Shown here: one piece after another, positions 35,759-44,218 of the stretch
Position numbering within the stretch: position 1 is the first letter of the stretch
Layout: each line of letters opens with the position of its first letter
DNA from: Holophagae bacterium
Lineage (GTDB): Bacteria; Acidobacteriota; Holophagae; Acanthopleuribacterales; Acanthopleuribacteraceae
DNA: 64,000 bases
NCBI GenBank assembly: GCA_030429565.1
Contig: JAUIFE010000021.1
Span: 87,344-151,343, forward strand
Direction: 5' to 3'
Translations under genes and position numbers: made by a program
Notes under the pieces: model-generated
What the model was told of the DNA's origin: nothing
The model's input: the letters and a program-made list of their open reading frames with translations, nothing else
The model's database searches: none

Positions 35759-37933
35759 ATGAAAAACGTTACTGCTGAAGGGTTTGCTTTTTTCGCGTTG
35801 TTGTTAGGCGCGCTTTCAGCATGGCATCTTGGTCCGTCACCTTGGTTGCGTTACGGCTTCTGGGTGCTTTTATCGGTCTGGGTTTTCGCCTGGTTGCGGG
35901 CCCGCCGGTGTCGGTTTATCCTGGTGCCGTTGGCCGGGTTGTTAGGTGCCGCCGCCGTCGCGCGTGGCGCCGACCGTTTGCAAGTGCAACAGCCCGATTC
36001 CGCTTGGGCGGACCGGCCATTTTTACTGCTAGGGCGGGTGGTGCAACAGCGCGAAACGCCTTTTGGCCGACGGCTGGTATTGGAAAAGGTGCAGGTGCTG
36101 CGACCGGCCGTTCCGTTCCAGTTAACCCGACTTGTGGTTTACGTGCCGGAACAACCGCCGGCCGATTTGGTTGCACCGACTTTGCGCGCTTGGGTGCGTT
36201 TGCGCTCGGTGGTGGCACCGCGCACTGTGCCGCATCCCATGGCCGCCTTGCAGCAGCGCTATTTGCCTCGTTGGCAAGGGCGGGTTAAGTCAGCCCTGTT
36301 AATGCGTTACGAGGGGAAGCGCGGCGAGGTTGGGCCGCGCGATCGGCTTAACCCCGCCAACCGTGAGTTGGTTGGCTTATTTAGTGCCAATGGTACGGCG
36401 CCTTTATGGCGCGAGCGGCTGGGTTGGACTGGTTTGGGTCACCTGCTCTCGATCTCGGGCTTGCACTGTGGTTTGTTTTGGTTGCTGCTGCGGTTTGGCT
36501 TGACGCCGGTGCGCGCACCGTCGGTGCGTTTGGTATTGGGGTGTTTGGGTTTGCTCGCCTTTGCCGGTCAAATGCGTTGGGGGGACTCCGTGGTCCGCGC
36601 CGTGATGTTTTTAATGGTGTTTCAGGTGTTGGGCGCCGGTGGCCGGCGGCGCTCGTGGATGCGCGTTTGGGCGGTGACGGCGGCGGTGTGGTTGCTCCTT
36701 GTGCCCGAGGCGCTTCTGCGCCCTGGTTTTTGGTACACCTTTGCGGTGAGCTTGGGTTTGGTGGTCGGGATTGGCCCGAGACGACCGCCGAGTCCGCTGG
36801 AGCATCCGTGGTCGCCGCGCTTGACCGGGATGCGCGCCCTGATCGCGGCCCAAGTTTTTGCGTTGCCGGTCGGTTTACTGTTCGGGCCTCGATTGAACTG
36901 GGCCGCCTTTGTGTGGAATGTGAGCGCGCTGCCGGTATTGGTATTGCTCTTGGTTTTGTTCCTGCTCGCGTGCCTGGGGCGCTGGAGTGATACGGTGGCG
37001 GGACTTGCGAATGCGGTCGACGCCCTGTTTGAATCAAGCCTGTTGTGGTTGCGGCAAAGCGAGGGGTGGGGTTGTGAAGTGCGCTTCCCCTGGTCGATGA
37101 TGGCGGTTCTGGTGGCGCTAACGCTTTTATTTGTTGTGCTGAGGTGTGGCGGTCGAGAGCGGCGCTGGCTGCTTTGTGCGTTGCTCGTCGCGGGCGGACG
37201 CGGTTATGGCAGGCCTTGGCAGGGGGATCGTTTGGTGGTGTTGGATGTGGGTCAGGGGTCTTGTGCACTTTTAACGACCGCCGCTGGTGACGGCTGGTTC
37301 ATCGATGCCGGTGGACGTCTGCCGGCCGGTGTCAATTGGGGTCAGGTCTTGCGGCTTTACGGTGTGAAGCGCTTGCGCGGAGGTTTGGTTTCTCATTTTA
37401 ACCGCGATCACTATCGGTTTTTGGAGACGACAGGGGTGACCGTGCCGGTTTGGGTGCCGCAACGGCGTTACCATGAATTCCTCGGCAGGCATGCGCCGGC
37501 AAATGTGGCTTGGCAAGGCGTGGCGGCGGGCGCAGAAACGCGGTTTGGGGTGTTTCGGTTGACGGTGATTTGGCCGTCAGAAAGCTATCATGGGCACAAC
37601 GCCAACGAGGAAAGCCTGGTTGTGTTGGTGACGACGCCGGCGGGCCAGGTTTTGTTTCCCGGTGATGCGGGTACCTTAACCGAGCCGGCTTGGGCGCCGG
37701 CGGCCCAACCTGGACAACGAATCCTGATTGCGGGCCATCACGGCAGTCGCTCGGCGACAGGGCCAAGTCTGTTACGGCGATTTCGGCCACAATCGGCCGT
37801 TTTCTCCTGTGGGGCAAACAACGTCTTTGGCCACCCGCACCCGCGGGTGACGGCGCGCCTTGCCGCGGCCGGTGTGGTGTGCCACAGCACGGCGACGCAG
37901 GGAACCTTGGTGCTCTGGGAAGGAGACCCTTGA
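35759..37933 (+). CDS. comEC: ComEC/Rec2-type DNA uptake channel
   Basis: The 724-residue protein has an N-terminal OB-like extracellular domain (about 90-170), the multi-pass Competence domain (about 215-490, with LGHLLSISGLHCGLFW as its hallmark), and a C-terminal metallo-beta-lactamase-fold domain (about 495-724): VLDVGQGSCALL, FIDAGG, SHFNRDHYRF, LFPGDAG and ILIAGHHGSRS. ComEC carries single-stranded DNA through the inner membrane in natural transformation. The usual SHxDxDH motif reads SHFNRDH, with N for the first D, which may weaken metal binding. ATG 35759 is preferred on length; its ribosome site is weak and the frame opens at 35675. No other com gene is close. Confidence 0.92.
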   Translation: MKNVTAEGFAFFALLLGALSAWHLGPSPWLRYGFWVLLSVWVFAWLRARRCRFILVPLAGLLGAAAVARGADRLQVQQPDSAWADRPFLLLGRVVQQRETPFGRRLVLEKVQVLRPAVPFQLTRLVVYVPEQPPADLVAPTLRAWVRLRSVVAPRTVPHPMAALQQRYLPRWQGRVKSALLMRYEGKRGEVGPRDRLNPANRELVGLFSANGTAPLWRERLGWTGLGHLLSISGLHCGLFWLLLRFGLTPVRAPSVRLVLGCLGLLAFAGQMRWGDSVVRAVMFLMVFQVLGAGGRRRSWMRVWAVTAAVWLLLVPEALLRPGFWYTFAVSLGLVVGIGPRRPPSPLEHPWSPRLTGMRALIAAQVFALPVGLLFGPRLNWAAFVWNVSALPVLVLLLVLFLLACLGRWSDTVAGLANAVDALFESSLLWLRQSEGWGCEVRFPWSMMAVLVALTLLFVVLRCGGRERRWLLCALLVAGGRGYGRPWQGDRLVVLDVGQGSCALLTTAAGDGWFIDAGGRLPAGVNWGQVLRLYGVKRLRGGLVSHFNRDHYRFLETTGVTVPVWVPQRRYHEFLGRHAPANVAWQGVAAGAETRFGVFRLTVIWPSESYHGHNANEESLVVLVTTPAGQVLFPGDAGTLTEPAWAPAAQPGQRILIAGHHGSRSATGPSLLRRFRPQSAVFSCGANNVFGHPHPRVTARLAAAGVVCHSTATQGTLVLWEGDP

Positions 37934-38577
37934 GGGCGGTGTCTGGATTGTGGCGTTTCGTCGGCGGCTGTCCAGGAAAAAATGAAGTTGTTTGCACTGG
38001 ATGTTCGGTTTTGGCTGCGAGGAAGGATTTACGTGTGTTTTGTCCATGGTCGGTTTCTCGGCGCTGCTATGCGGTGGATCCGCGACATGTGCACGGCATG
38101 CACAAAGGTGGCTTTGGAACTTGGATCTTGAAAATACGAAGCTATCTAAGTTAAGGTGAATGATCTTGTTTGTGTTTCTATGGCGGCTTCGAGAGGTTGT
38201 CTCTGGTGGCGACGGATATCATGTTTCTTGTAACCTGGTCCGTTTGCGCGTCGCGCTGCTCCCTCTCATGATTCATGCCGTCGTCTTGGTTTTTCGGCGG
38301 CGAAGAAACGCGGCTCACCGTGTCGTTTTCGCTTTCCTTTGGCCATTGAATCGCGTGATCGGACACCTCGAACAGATGATGGGATGTGTCGCCGCCTTCT
38401 TGAGGTGCGCCATTCGCTTCCGTTTTTGGTTTTGCGCATGAGATGCCGAATGAAACAAACCCGCCGGCTTGGCTCTTGCTCCTGGCGCACGAGCCTTGTG
38501 TGAAAAACCAACCGGAATATGCGCATTTTGTGCGATTTCCGTTTTGATTTGACTGGTGATTGATGGGCGGGACACCT
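37934..38577. other. Gene-free spacer
   Basis: About 640 bases with no supported gene. The word CTATCTAAGT near 38140 recurs from 35350, both in gene-free DNA. I see no clear promoter or terminator. Confidence 0.45.
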
Positions 38578-39183
38578 ATGGACCACGATTGTAATCGCAT
38601 TCTAATTGTCGACGACACCAAGGAGATTCACGAGGATTTTCACAAGATCCTGAACTCCAACCGATCGGCGGTAAATGAAGATCTCAAGCTGATTGAAAGT
38701 CAGCTCTTTGACGACGAAGAAGAAAAACCGGCGAAAAGCACCTTCGACACTGCACGGATTGTTTACCGACTCGATTCCGCGTTTCAGGGTCAACAAGCGA
38801 TTGACATGGTTGACCAAGCGGCGGCAGAGGATGATCCCTACTCGCTCATTTTTATGGACGTACGGATGCCGCCCGGGCTAAACGGTGTCGAGACCATGGA
38901 ACGGATTTGGTTGAATCATCCGTTGATCGAGGTGGTGATCGTCACCGCCTACTCCGATTATTCCTGGGAGCAGATTTTGGATCGCGTCGGTTCAACGGAT
39001 CGTTTGATGTTCCTGCGCAAGCCTTTCGATCAGGTTTCGGTCAAACAAATGGCGTTGGCGTTAACCAAAAAATACAGCCTGAACCTCAAGGTTCGCGGCA
39101 AGATCGATCGTATTCAACGGGAGATTCACGAGCGTAACAACCAGCTCGAACGCATGTTGAGCGAGTTAAAAGTAATTGATTAG
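38578..39183 (+). CDS. Response regulator with expanded receiver and coiled-coil tail
   Basis: The 201-residue protein is a receiver domain: acidic pair D12-D13 (ILIVDDTKEIHED), phospho-acceptor D94 (LIFMDVRMPPGLNGVE), threonine in VIVTAYSDYSW and lysine in FLRKPFD. About 40 extra residues between strand 1 and strand 2 (DLKLIESQLFDDEEEKPAKS) push the acceptor to D94 from the usual near 54. The receiver type with MPPG and AYSDYSW is known from larger regulators that continue into GGDEF or kinase domains; here it ends in a short coiled coil (about 170-201). No output domain and no kinase are adjacent. The start may be ATG 38563 or 38578; neither ribosome site is strong. Confidence 0.85.
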   Translation: MDHDCNRILIVDDTKEIHEDFHKILNSNRSAVNEDLKLIESQLFDDEEEKPAKSTFDTARIVYRLDSAFQGQQAIDMVDQAAAEDDPYSLIFMDVRMPPGLNGVETMERIWLNHPLIEVVIVTAYSDYSWEQILDRVGSTDRLMFLRKPFDQVSVKQMALALTKKYSLNLKVRGKIDRIQREIHERNNQLERMLSELKVID

Positions 39184-39220
39184 CTCGCTTTAGCCACGGC
39201 TACGACACGACATAAAAAAA

Positions 39221-39244
39221 GCCGATCCCTCGGGATCGGCTTTT
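39221..39244. terminator. Two-way terminator between convergent genes
   Basis: An 8-bp stem (GCCGATCC / GGATCGGC, loop ctcg) is flanked by A7 on the left and T4 plus a further T-run on the right. It serves the response regulator gene on plus and korB on minus. Confidence 0.95.
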
Positions 39245-39267
39245 GGTTTTTTAGGGGCGTGGCGCGC

Positions 39268-40281
39268 TTAAGTGACGCTCCAGGTTTCGCCTGCTTTAAA
39301 CAAGTCCTCGAGTTTGCCAACGCCCGCTTTTTCCTGGGCGGTGCGTACCTGGGCTTCCAATGCTTCTTCGTAGCATGGGCGCTCGATTTGGCGAAAAACG
39401 CCGACAGGCACGGGAAACTCCGGGTGTTCCATCGCGGCCAAAAAGTTGGCGTAGATCGGTGACTTTTGGCGCGAGTCGTGAACCAGCAGAGTGGAAGGAT
39501 CGGTTTCCTCGGTTAACTCTCGTACAACCGGGGTCAACCCTTCGAGGAAGACACCCTGCTTGACGTCTTTGCCGGCAACCAATGGCTCACCTTCTTCAAG
39601 GTGAATCATGTTCTCTTCGCGAACTTTGCGGTCATAAACATCGTCAAAGGCGTCCTTATTGAAGATGACGCAGTTTTGGAAGATCTCGACGAATGAGGTG
39701 CCTTTGTGGGCGGCTGCTTTTTCGAAGGTTTCAGCCATGTGTTTGGGGTTGGCGTCGTAGGTTCTCGCGACGAACGAAGCTTCCGAAGCAAGGGCGAAAC
39801 GAATCGGGTTGACCGGTTGTTCCACCGAACCCATGGGGCTGGATTTGGTTTGTTTGCCGGTTTCGGAAGTGGGGCTGTACTGACCTTTGGTCAAACCATA
39901 AATACGGTTATTGAACAGCAGGATGTTGATGTCAAAGTTGCGGCGTAAGGCGTGCAACAAGTGGTTGCCACCAATGGAGAGGCCGTCGCCGTCGCCGGTA
40001 ATCAACCAGACGCTGAGGTCGGGGTTGGCGATTTTGAGACCGGCGGCAAACGCAGGTGCGCGGCCGTGAATGGTGTGGAAGCCGTAGGTTTCCATGTAAT
40101 AGGGAAAACGGCTGGAGCAACCGATGCCGGAAACAAAAACAATGTTTTCCTTGGGGATGCCCAGTTTTGGCATGGTGCCTTGGATGGCGGCCAGGATGGC
40201 GTAATCACCGCAGCCGGGACACCAACGGACGGTTTGGTCCGATGAAAAATCTTTTTTGGTAAGCGTCGCGCTTTTGGTCAC
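39268..40281 (-). CDS. korB: 2-oxoacid:ferredoxin oxidoreductase, beta subunit
   Basis: KorB binds thiamine diphosphate and an Fe-S cluster in the ferredoxin-linked oxidation of 2-oxoglutarate (or another 2-oxoacid) to acyl-CoA. The 337-residue protein shows the cluster cysteines CPGCGDY and GIGCSSR, and the TPP motif beginning GDGDGLSIGGNHLLHALRR and ending LFNN. The closing NRIYGLTKGQYSPTS is typical of 2-oxoglutarate enzymes. GTG 40281 is used, with AGGAGG eight bases upstream; the gene follows korA after 9 bp, so the two form one operon. The substrate is inferred from similarity, not shown. Confidence 0.94.
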   Translation of the reverse strand: MTKSATLTKKDFSSDQTVRWCPGCGDYAILAAIQGTMPKLGIPKENIVFVSGIGCSSRFPYYMETYGFHTIHGRAPAFAAGLKIANPDLSVWLITGDGDGLSIGGNHLLHALRRNFDINILLFNNRIYGLTKGQYSPTSETGKQTKSSPMGSVEQPVNPIRFALASEASFVARTYDANPKHMAETFEKAAAHKGTSFVEIFQNCVIFNKDAFDDVYDRKVREENMIHLEEGEPLVAGKDVKQGVFLEGLTPVVRELTEETDPSTLLVHDSRQKSPIYANFLAAMEHPEFPVPVGVFRQIERPCYEEALEAQVRTAQEKAGVGKLEDLFKAGETWSVT

Positions 40282-40290
40282 GGTGTCCTC

Positions 40291-42132
40291 CTATGCTTGA
40301 TGTTCTTTAAAGAAAGCCAGCAGCTCGGAGACCTGGAAAGGTTTGCCTTTGACTTTCAAGAAGCTGTTCGTTTCACGGGCAAAGCGGGCACGAATCAAAA
40401 GGTCGAGTTGACCGTTGTTGAGTTCGCAGACCAAAATGCGGCGGTACTTCGCCAGGACCTCGGCGGTGTTGGCCGGAAACGGGTTGAGGTACCGGAAGTG
40501 GGCGGCGGCGATGTTGCCTCCGTCATTGTTGAACTGGTTGACGGCGGTGAGGATGGAACCGTAGGTTCCGCCCCAGCTCAAGACCAAGGTATCGGCGTCG
40601 GCGTTGCCGATGATTTCCAAGGGCGGCACATCGTCGGCAATACCGGCGATCTTAGCGGCGCGTAAGTCGGTCATCTTTTGGTGGTTGTCGGGATCGTAAC
40701 TGACGTTACCCTTGATGTCGTCCTTCTCGAGTCCGCCGATGCGGTGTTCCAGGCCGGGTTGACCGGGCACGGCCCAAGGGCGCGCCAAGGTTTGTTCATT
40801 GCGGCTGTAGGGTTGGAAGGTGGCGGGGTCGATGTCGTGGCTGACCTCGATCTGGGGCAGTTGATCCAAGTTAGGAATCTTCCAAGGTTCGGCGCCGTTG
40901 GCGAGGTATCCGTCGGAAAGGATGACCACCGGGGTCATGTACTTAACGGCAATGCGGAATGCCTCAATTGCCATAGTGAAACACTCGCCGGGCGTGGCCG
41001 GTGCCACGACCGCCATCGGTGAGTCACCGTTGCGACCGTACATCACTTGCAATAGGTCTGACTGTTCGGTTTTGGTGGGCATGCCGGTAGAGGGGCCGGC
41101 CCGTTGAACGTTGACGATGACCAAGGGCAGCTCGGTCATGACGGCCAAACCCATGGCTTCCGATTTAAGGCAAATGCCGGGGCCGGAGGTGCCGGTTGCG
41201 GCAAAAGCGCCGCCGTAAGCTGCGCCGATGGTGGCGCCGATGGCGGCGATTTCGTCTTCAGCCTGGAAGGTGCGCACGCCGTAGTGACGCAGGCGTGCCA
41301 GCTCATGCAAGATATCGCTGGCAGGGGTAATGGGGTAGCTGCCGTACATCAACGGTTTATCGGCGATCTGCGCGGCCGCCACCAAACCCATCGCTAGGGC
41401 TTGGTTACCGGTAATGCCGCGATAGGTTCCGCTGGCGAGTCGTGCCTTGGGGACCTGGTAGGTGTCGGCAAAGATTTCGGCGGTGTCGGCGTAGTTGTAA
41501 CCAGCTCTCAGCGCCATTTTGTTGGCGTCTTGGATTTGCGCGTTTTTGGCAAACTTGCGCTCGATCCAGGCCATGCTTTGTTCCATGGGGCGGTCGTAAA
41601 GGTAATAAACCAAGCCGAGTGCGTAAAAGTTTTTACAGCGTTCGGCGGCTTTTTTGTTGAGCCCTGCTTCGGCGACTGCTTGTTCCGTTTGGGTAGACAA
41701 CGGAATTCTGACGACGCGGAACGTATCGAGGCTGCCGTCTTCAAGTGGGTTTACATCCCCATACTCAGCTTTTTTGAGATTGCTCTTTCCGAAGGCGTCC
41801 TCGTTGACAATCAACAAGCCGCCTGGCACCAAATCGGCGATGTTGGCCTTGAGGGCGGCCGGGTTCATGGCGACCAGCACGTCGGGACGGTCGCCCGGTG
41901 TGTGGATGTCTTCGCTGGCAAAGCGAATCTGGAAGCCACTGACACCTGGGACGGTGCCGGCGGGGGCGCGTATCTCCGCGGGGAAATCGGGGAACGTCGA
42001 GATATCGTTGCCCAAGGTTGCCGAGGTATTGGTGAACTGGGTGCCGGTCAACTGCATCCCGTCACCGGAATCACCGGCAAAACGAATCGTAGCCGACTCG
42101 AGCGTGTGTCGCGATTGGACCGCTTCCGTCAT
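40291..42132 (-). CDS. korA: 2-oxoacid:ferredoxin oxidoreductase, fused gamma-alpha subunit
   Basis: The 613-residue subunit joins an N-terminal gamma domain (FAGDSGDGMQLTGTQF, residues about 15-190) to the pyrimidine-binding alpha domain (YRGITGNQALAMGLVAAAQ, GSYPITPASDILHE, AEDEIAAIGATIGAAYGG, TSGPGICLKSEAMGLA). This fusion is normal for KorA. ATG 42132 is chosen because AAGGAG stands 8 bases upstream; the frame is open to 42246. With korB it gives a ferredoxin-reducing oxoacid enzyme, which can serve an anaerobic or reverse-type TCA cycle. No ferredoxin gene is adjacent. Confidence 0.94.
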   Translation of the reverse strand: MTEAVQSRHTLESATIRFAGDSGDGMQLTGTQFTNTSATLGNDISTFPDFPAEIRAPAGTVPGVSGFQIRFASEDIHTPGDRPDVLVAMNPAALKANIADLVPGGLLIVNEDAFGKSNLKKAEYGDVNPLEDGSLDTFRVVRIPLSTQTEQAVAEAGLNKKAAERCKNFYALGLVYYLYDRPMEQSMAWIERKFAKNAQIQDANKMALRAGYNYADTAEIFADTYQVPKARLASGTYRGITGNQALAMGLVAAAQIADKPLMYGSYPITPASDILHELARLRHYGVRTFQAEDEIAAIGATIGAAYGGAFAATGTSGPGICLKSEAMGLAVMTELPLVIVNVQRAGPSTGMPTKTEQSDLLQVMYGRNGDSPMAVVAPATPGECFTMAIEAFRIAVKYMTPVVILSDGYLANGAEPWKIPNLDQLPQIEVSHDIDPATFQPYSRNEQTLARPWAVPGQPGLEHRIGGLEKDDIKGNVSYDPDNHQKMTDLRAAKIAGIADDVPPLEIIGNADADTLVLSWGGTYGSILTAVNQFNNDGGNIAAAHFRYLNPFPANTAEVLAKYRRILVCELNNGQLDLLIRARFARETNSFLKVKGKPFQVSELLAFFKEHQA

Positions 42133-42435
42133 ACTATGTGCTCCTTGTAGACCCATTGCCGTTGGGGATCCTGAATTGGCTAAAGGGGGATTGCCATCAT
42201 TTGCTGAACGAGCGCTGCGAGGTTGCGCTTGGATTTGGAAAAACAACCCCGACGTTAAGTGCCGGAGTTTGTGTTAGGAAAAACAAGCAAAGCGCCGCAG
42301 AACCACCGCTCAACAAAAACCAGGTACGGCGTTAGCCGCATATTATAGTCCTAAAGACGGCCGTCCACCAACAAAGAGCTTGACGTGAGCGAATTTTCGC
42401 CGGCGTTTTTCCGGTCGACCTGAATTTTGCGGTTC

Positions 42436-42455
42436 GGCGGCGCCGCAACGCCGCC
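42436..42455. terminator. Hairpin after hutH
   Basis: A perfect 7-bp stem (GGCGGCG / CGCCGCC, 6-base loop) lies 12 bases past the hutH stop (minus direction). No T-run follows. The spacer 42133-42435 between hutH and korA shows nothing else. Confidence 0.55.
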
Positions 42456-42467
42456 TCTGTTTGGGGG

Positions 42468-44006
42468 TTATTGCAGCGCCCCGCAGCTTGCTTCGGCCGC
42501 CTCAATTAATGCGCCGGAACAAATCAGGGCTTCGGCCGCTTCGATATCGTCGGCCATGTAGCGGTCGGTGTCCCACGGTGCCACTTTCTCGCGCAGCAAC
42601 GCCAACGGTTTTTGCAGTGCTTTGGCCGGTTTGTGGCCTTGGGGATTCAGGTGAATGCCTTGAGCCGCCGCCAACAGCTCAACCGCCAACACGCGTCGTA
42701 CGTTGGTGACAACCTCGCGGAATTGACGCGCAGCGATGGTTCCCATGGAGACGTGGTCTTCCTTGGCGGCCGAGGTGGAAATGCTGTCGACCGAAGCCGG
42801 ATGGCACAGCGACTTGTTCTCACTGACCAATGCCGCCGCCGTGCAGTGGGCGATCATAAAGCCGGAGTTGAGGCCGCCTTCAGGCACCAAGAAGGCGTCG
42901 ATGCCCGACAGGTCAGGGTTGCACAAGCGCTCGATACGGCGTTCGGCGATGTTGGCCAGTTCCGCTACCGCGATCGCGGCAAAGTCAAATGCCATCGCCA
43001 AACTTTCGCCGTGGAAGTTGCCGCCGCTGATAAGGCGTCCTTCGTCGGCCAAAACCATCGGGTTGTCGGTTGCCGAATTGATCTCGATCTCAAAAACGCC
43101 GAGCACGTGGGCTAAAGTATCACGTGCCGGGCCGTGTACCTGCGGCACGCAACGCAACGAGTAACTGTCTTGAACTTTGCCGCAGTTCTCATGGGATTTC
43201 ATGATCTCGCTGTCGGCCAACAAGCGCCACAGATTGTCGGCGCACTGAATTTGACCGCGGTGCGCACGCGCCGTGTGGATCTTTTGGTAAAAAGCTTGGC
43301 GGCTGCCTTGCAGTGCTTCGAGGCTCATGGCTGCGATTAGGTCGGCGTGTTTGACCAGAGAAAAGGCCTGATCCAGTGCGATGCCGCCAATGGCCGCCAT
43401 CACCTGGGTGCCGTTGATAAAGGCAATCCCTTCTTTGGCTTGTAGGGTGATCGGCTTTAAGCCGTGTTTTTCGAGTTGCCCGGCGGCGGGGACGCGACGA
43501 CCTTCGGCCATGGCATGACCTTCGCCCATTAGGTTTAAGGTCAGGTGGGCTAGGGGTGCCAAATCGCCGGAAGCGCCGACCGAACCTTGCTCGGGAATGA
43601 AGGGATGAAAACCCGCGTTGAGGGCGTTGAGCAGGGCCTGCAGATTCTCACGGCGAATCCCGGAGAACCCTTTAGCGAGGACATTGGCACGCAGCGCCAT
43701 CAGGACCCGGCAGGTGGTGTGGTCGAGCGGGGCGCCGACACCGGCGGCGTGGCTGCGAATGAGGTTGTACTGAAGCTGGGCCAGCTTGTCTTCGGGAATA
43801 ATGACGTCGGCAAAGTTGCCGAAACCCGTATTAACGCCGTAAACCACTTCATTTTCTTCAATAATCTTGTCGACGACCGCACGGGAGGCGTCAACGGTGA
43901 CGATGCCTTGTTCACCGAGGGCGGCCTGGCTGCCTTGCCCGATGCGAATCAGGTCGGCCAGGGTTAAATCATTTCCGGTCAGTTCGATGCAGTTTGCGTG
44001 GGACAC
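42468..44006 (-). CDS. hutH: Histidine ammonia-lyase
   Basis: HutH removes ammonia from histidine to give urocanate, the first step of histidine breakdown. The MIO cofactor triad is A145-S146-G147 (GSVGASGDLAPLAH). Other signs are YGVNTGFG near residue 57 (catalytic tyrosine), QDSYSLRCVPQVHG and FHGESLAMAFDF. GTG 44006 is the start, with GGAAGGAAAC just upstream. The product has 512 residues, as expected. No hutU, hutI or hutG is next to it, so the rest of the pathway must be elsewhere. A downstream hairpin separates it from korA. Confidence 0.96.
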   Translation of the reverse strand: MSHANCIELTGNDLTLADLIRIGQGSQAALGEQGIVTVDASRAVVDKIIEENEVVYGVNTGFGNFADVIIPEDKLAQLQYNLIRSHAAGVGAPLDHTTCRVLMALRANVLAKGFSGIRRENLQALLNALNAGFHPFIPEQGSVGASGDLAPLAHLTLNLMGEGHAMAEGRRVPAAGQLEKHGLKPITLQAKEGIAFINGTQVMAAIGGIALDQAFSLVKHADLIAAMSLEALQGSRQAFYQKIHTARAHRGQIQCADNLWRLLADSEIMKSHENCGKVQDSYSLRCVPQVHGPARDTLAHVLGVFEIEINSATDNPMVLADEGRLISGGNFHGESLAMAFDFAAIAVAELANIAERRIERLCNPDLSGIDAFLVPEGGLNSGFMIAHCTAAALVSENKSLCHPASVDSISTSAAKEDHVSMGTIAARQFREVVTNVRRVLAVELLAAAQGIHLNPQGHKPAKALQKPLALLREKVAPWDTDRYMADDIEAAEALICSGALIEAAEASCGALQ

Positions 44007-44218
44007 GTTTCCTTCCTTTTGCCTGGTTCAAACCCGTCGGGTTTGGCCGCGTGGGCCTCGAGCAAAGACGACGGGTGCTTGCAGCCTCATCCAATTTGGA
44101 GACCGTTCTGCAACGCGTACCTTGGCACGCCGGACAGAGCCGGGCTGATGCGACTCGGGTGACACGTATTTTTCGAACCCACTCTATCATTTTTTTAGCG
44201 CGCGGGCGCCGGCCGTTT

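Noticed and set aside
36381..37268. A 295-codon minus-strand frame opposite comEC
   Set aside because: It is proline/arginine-rich shadow sequence of the membrane domain of comEC.
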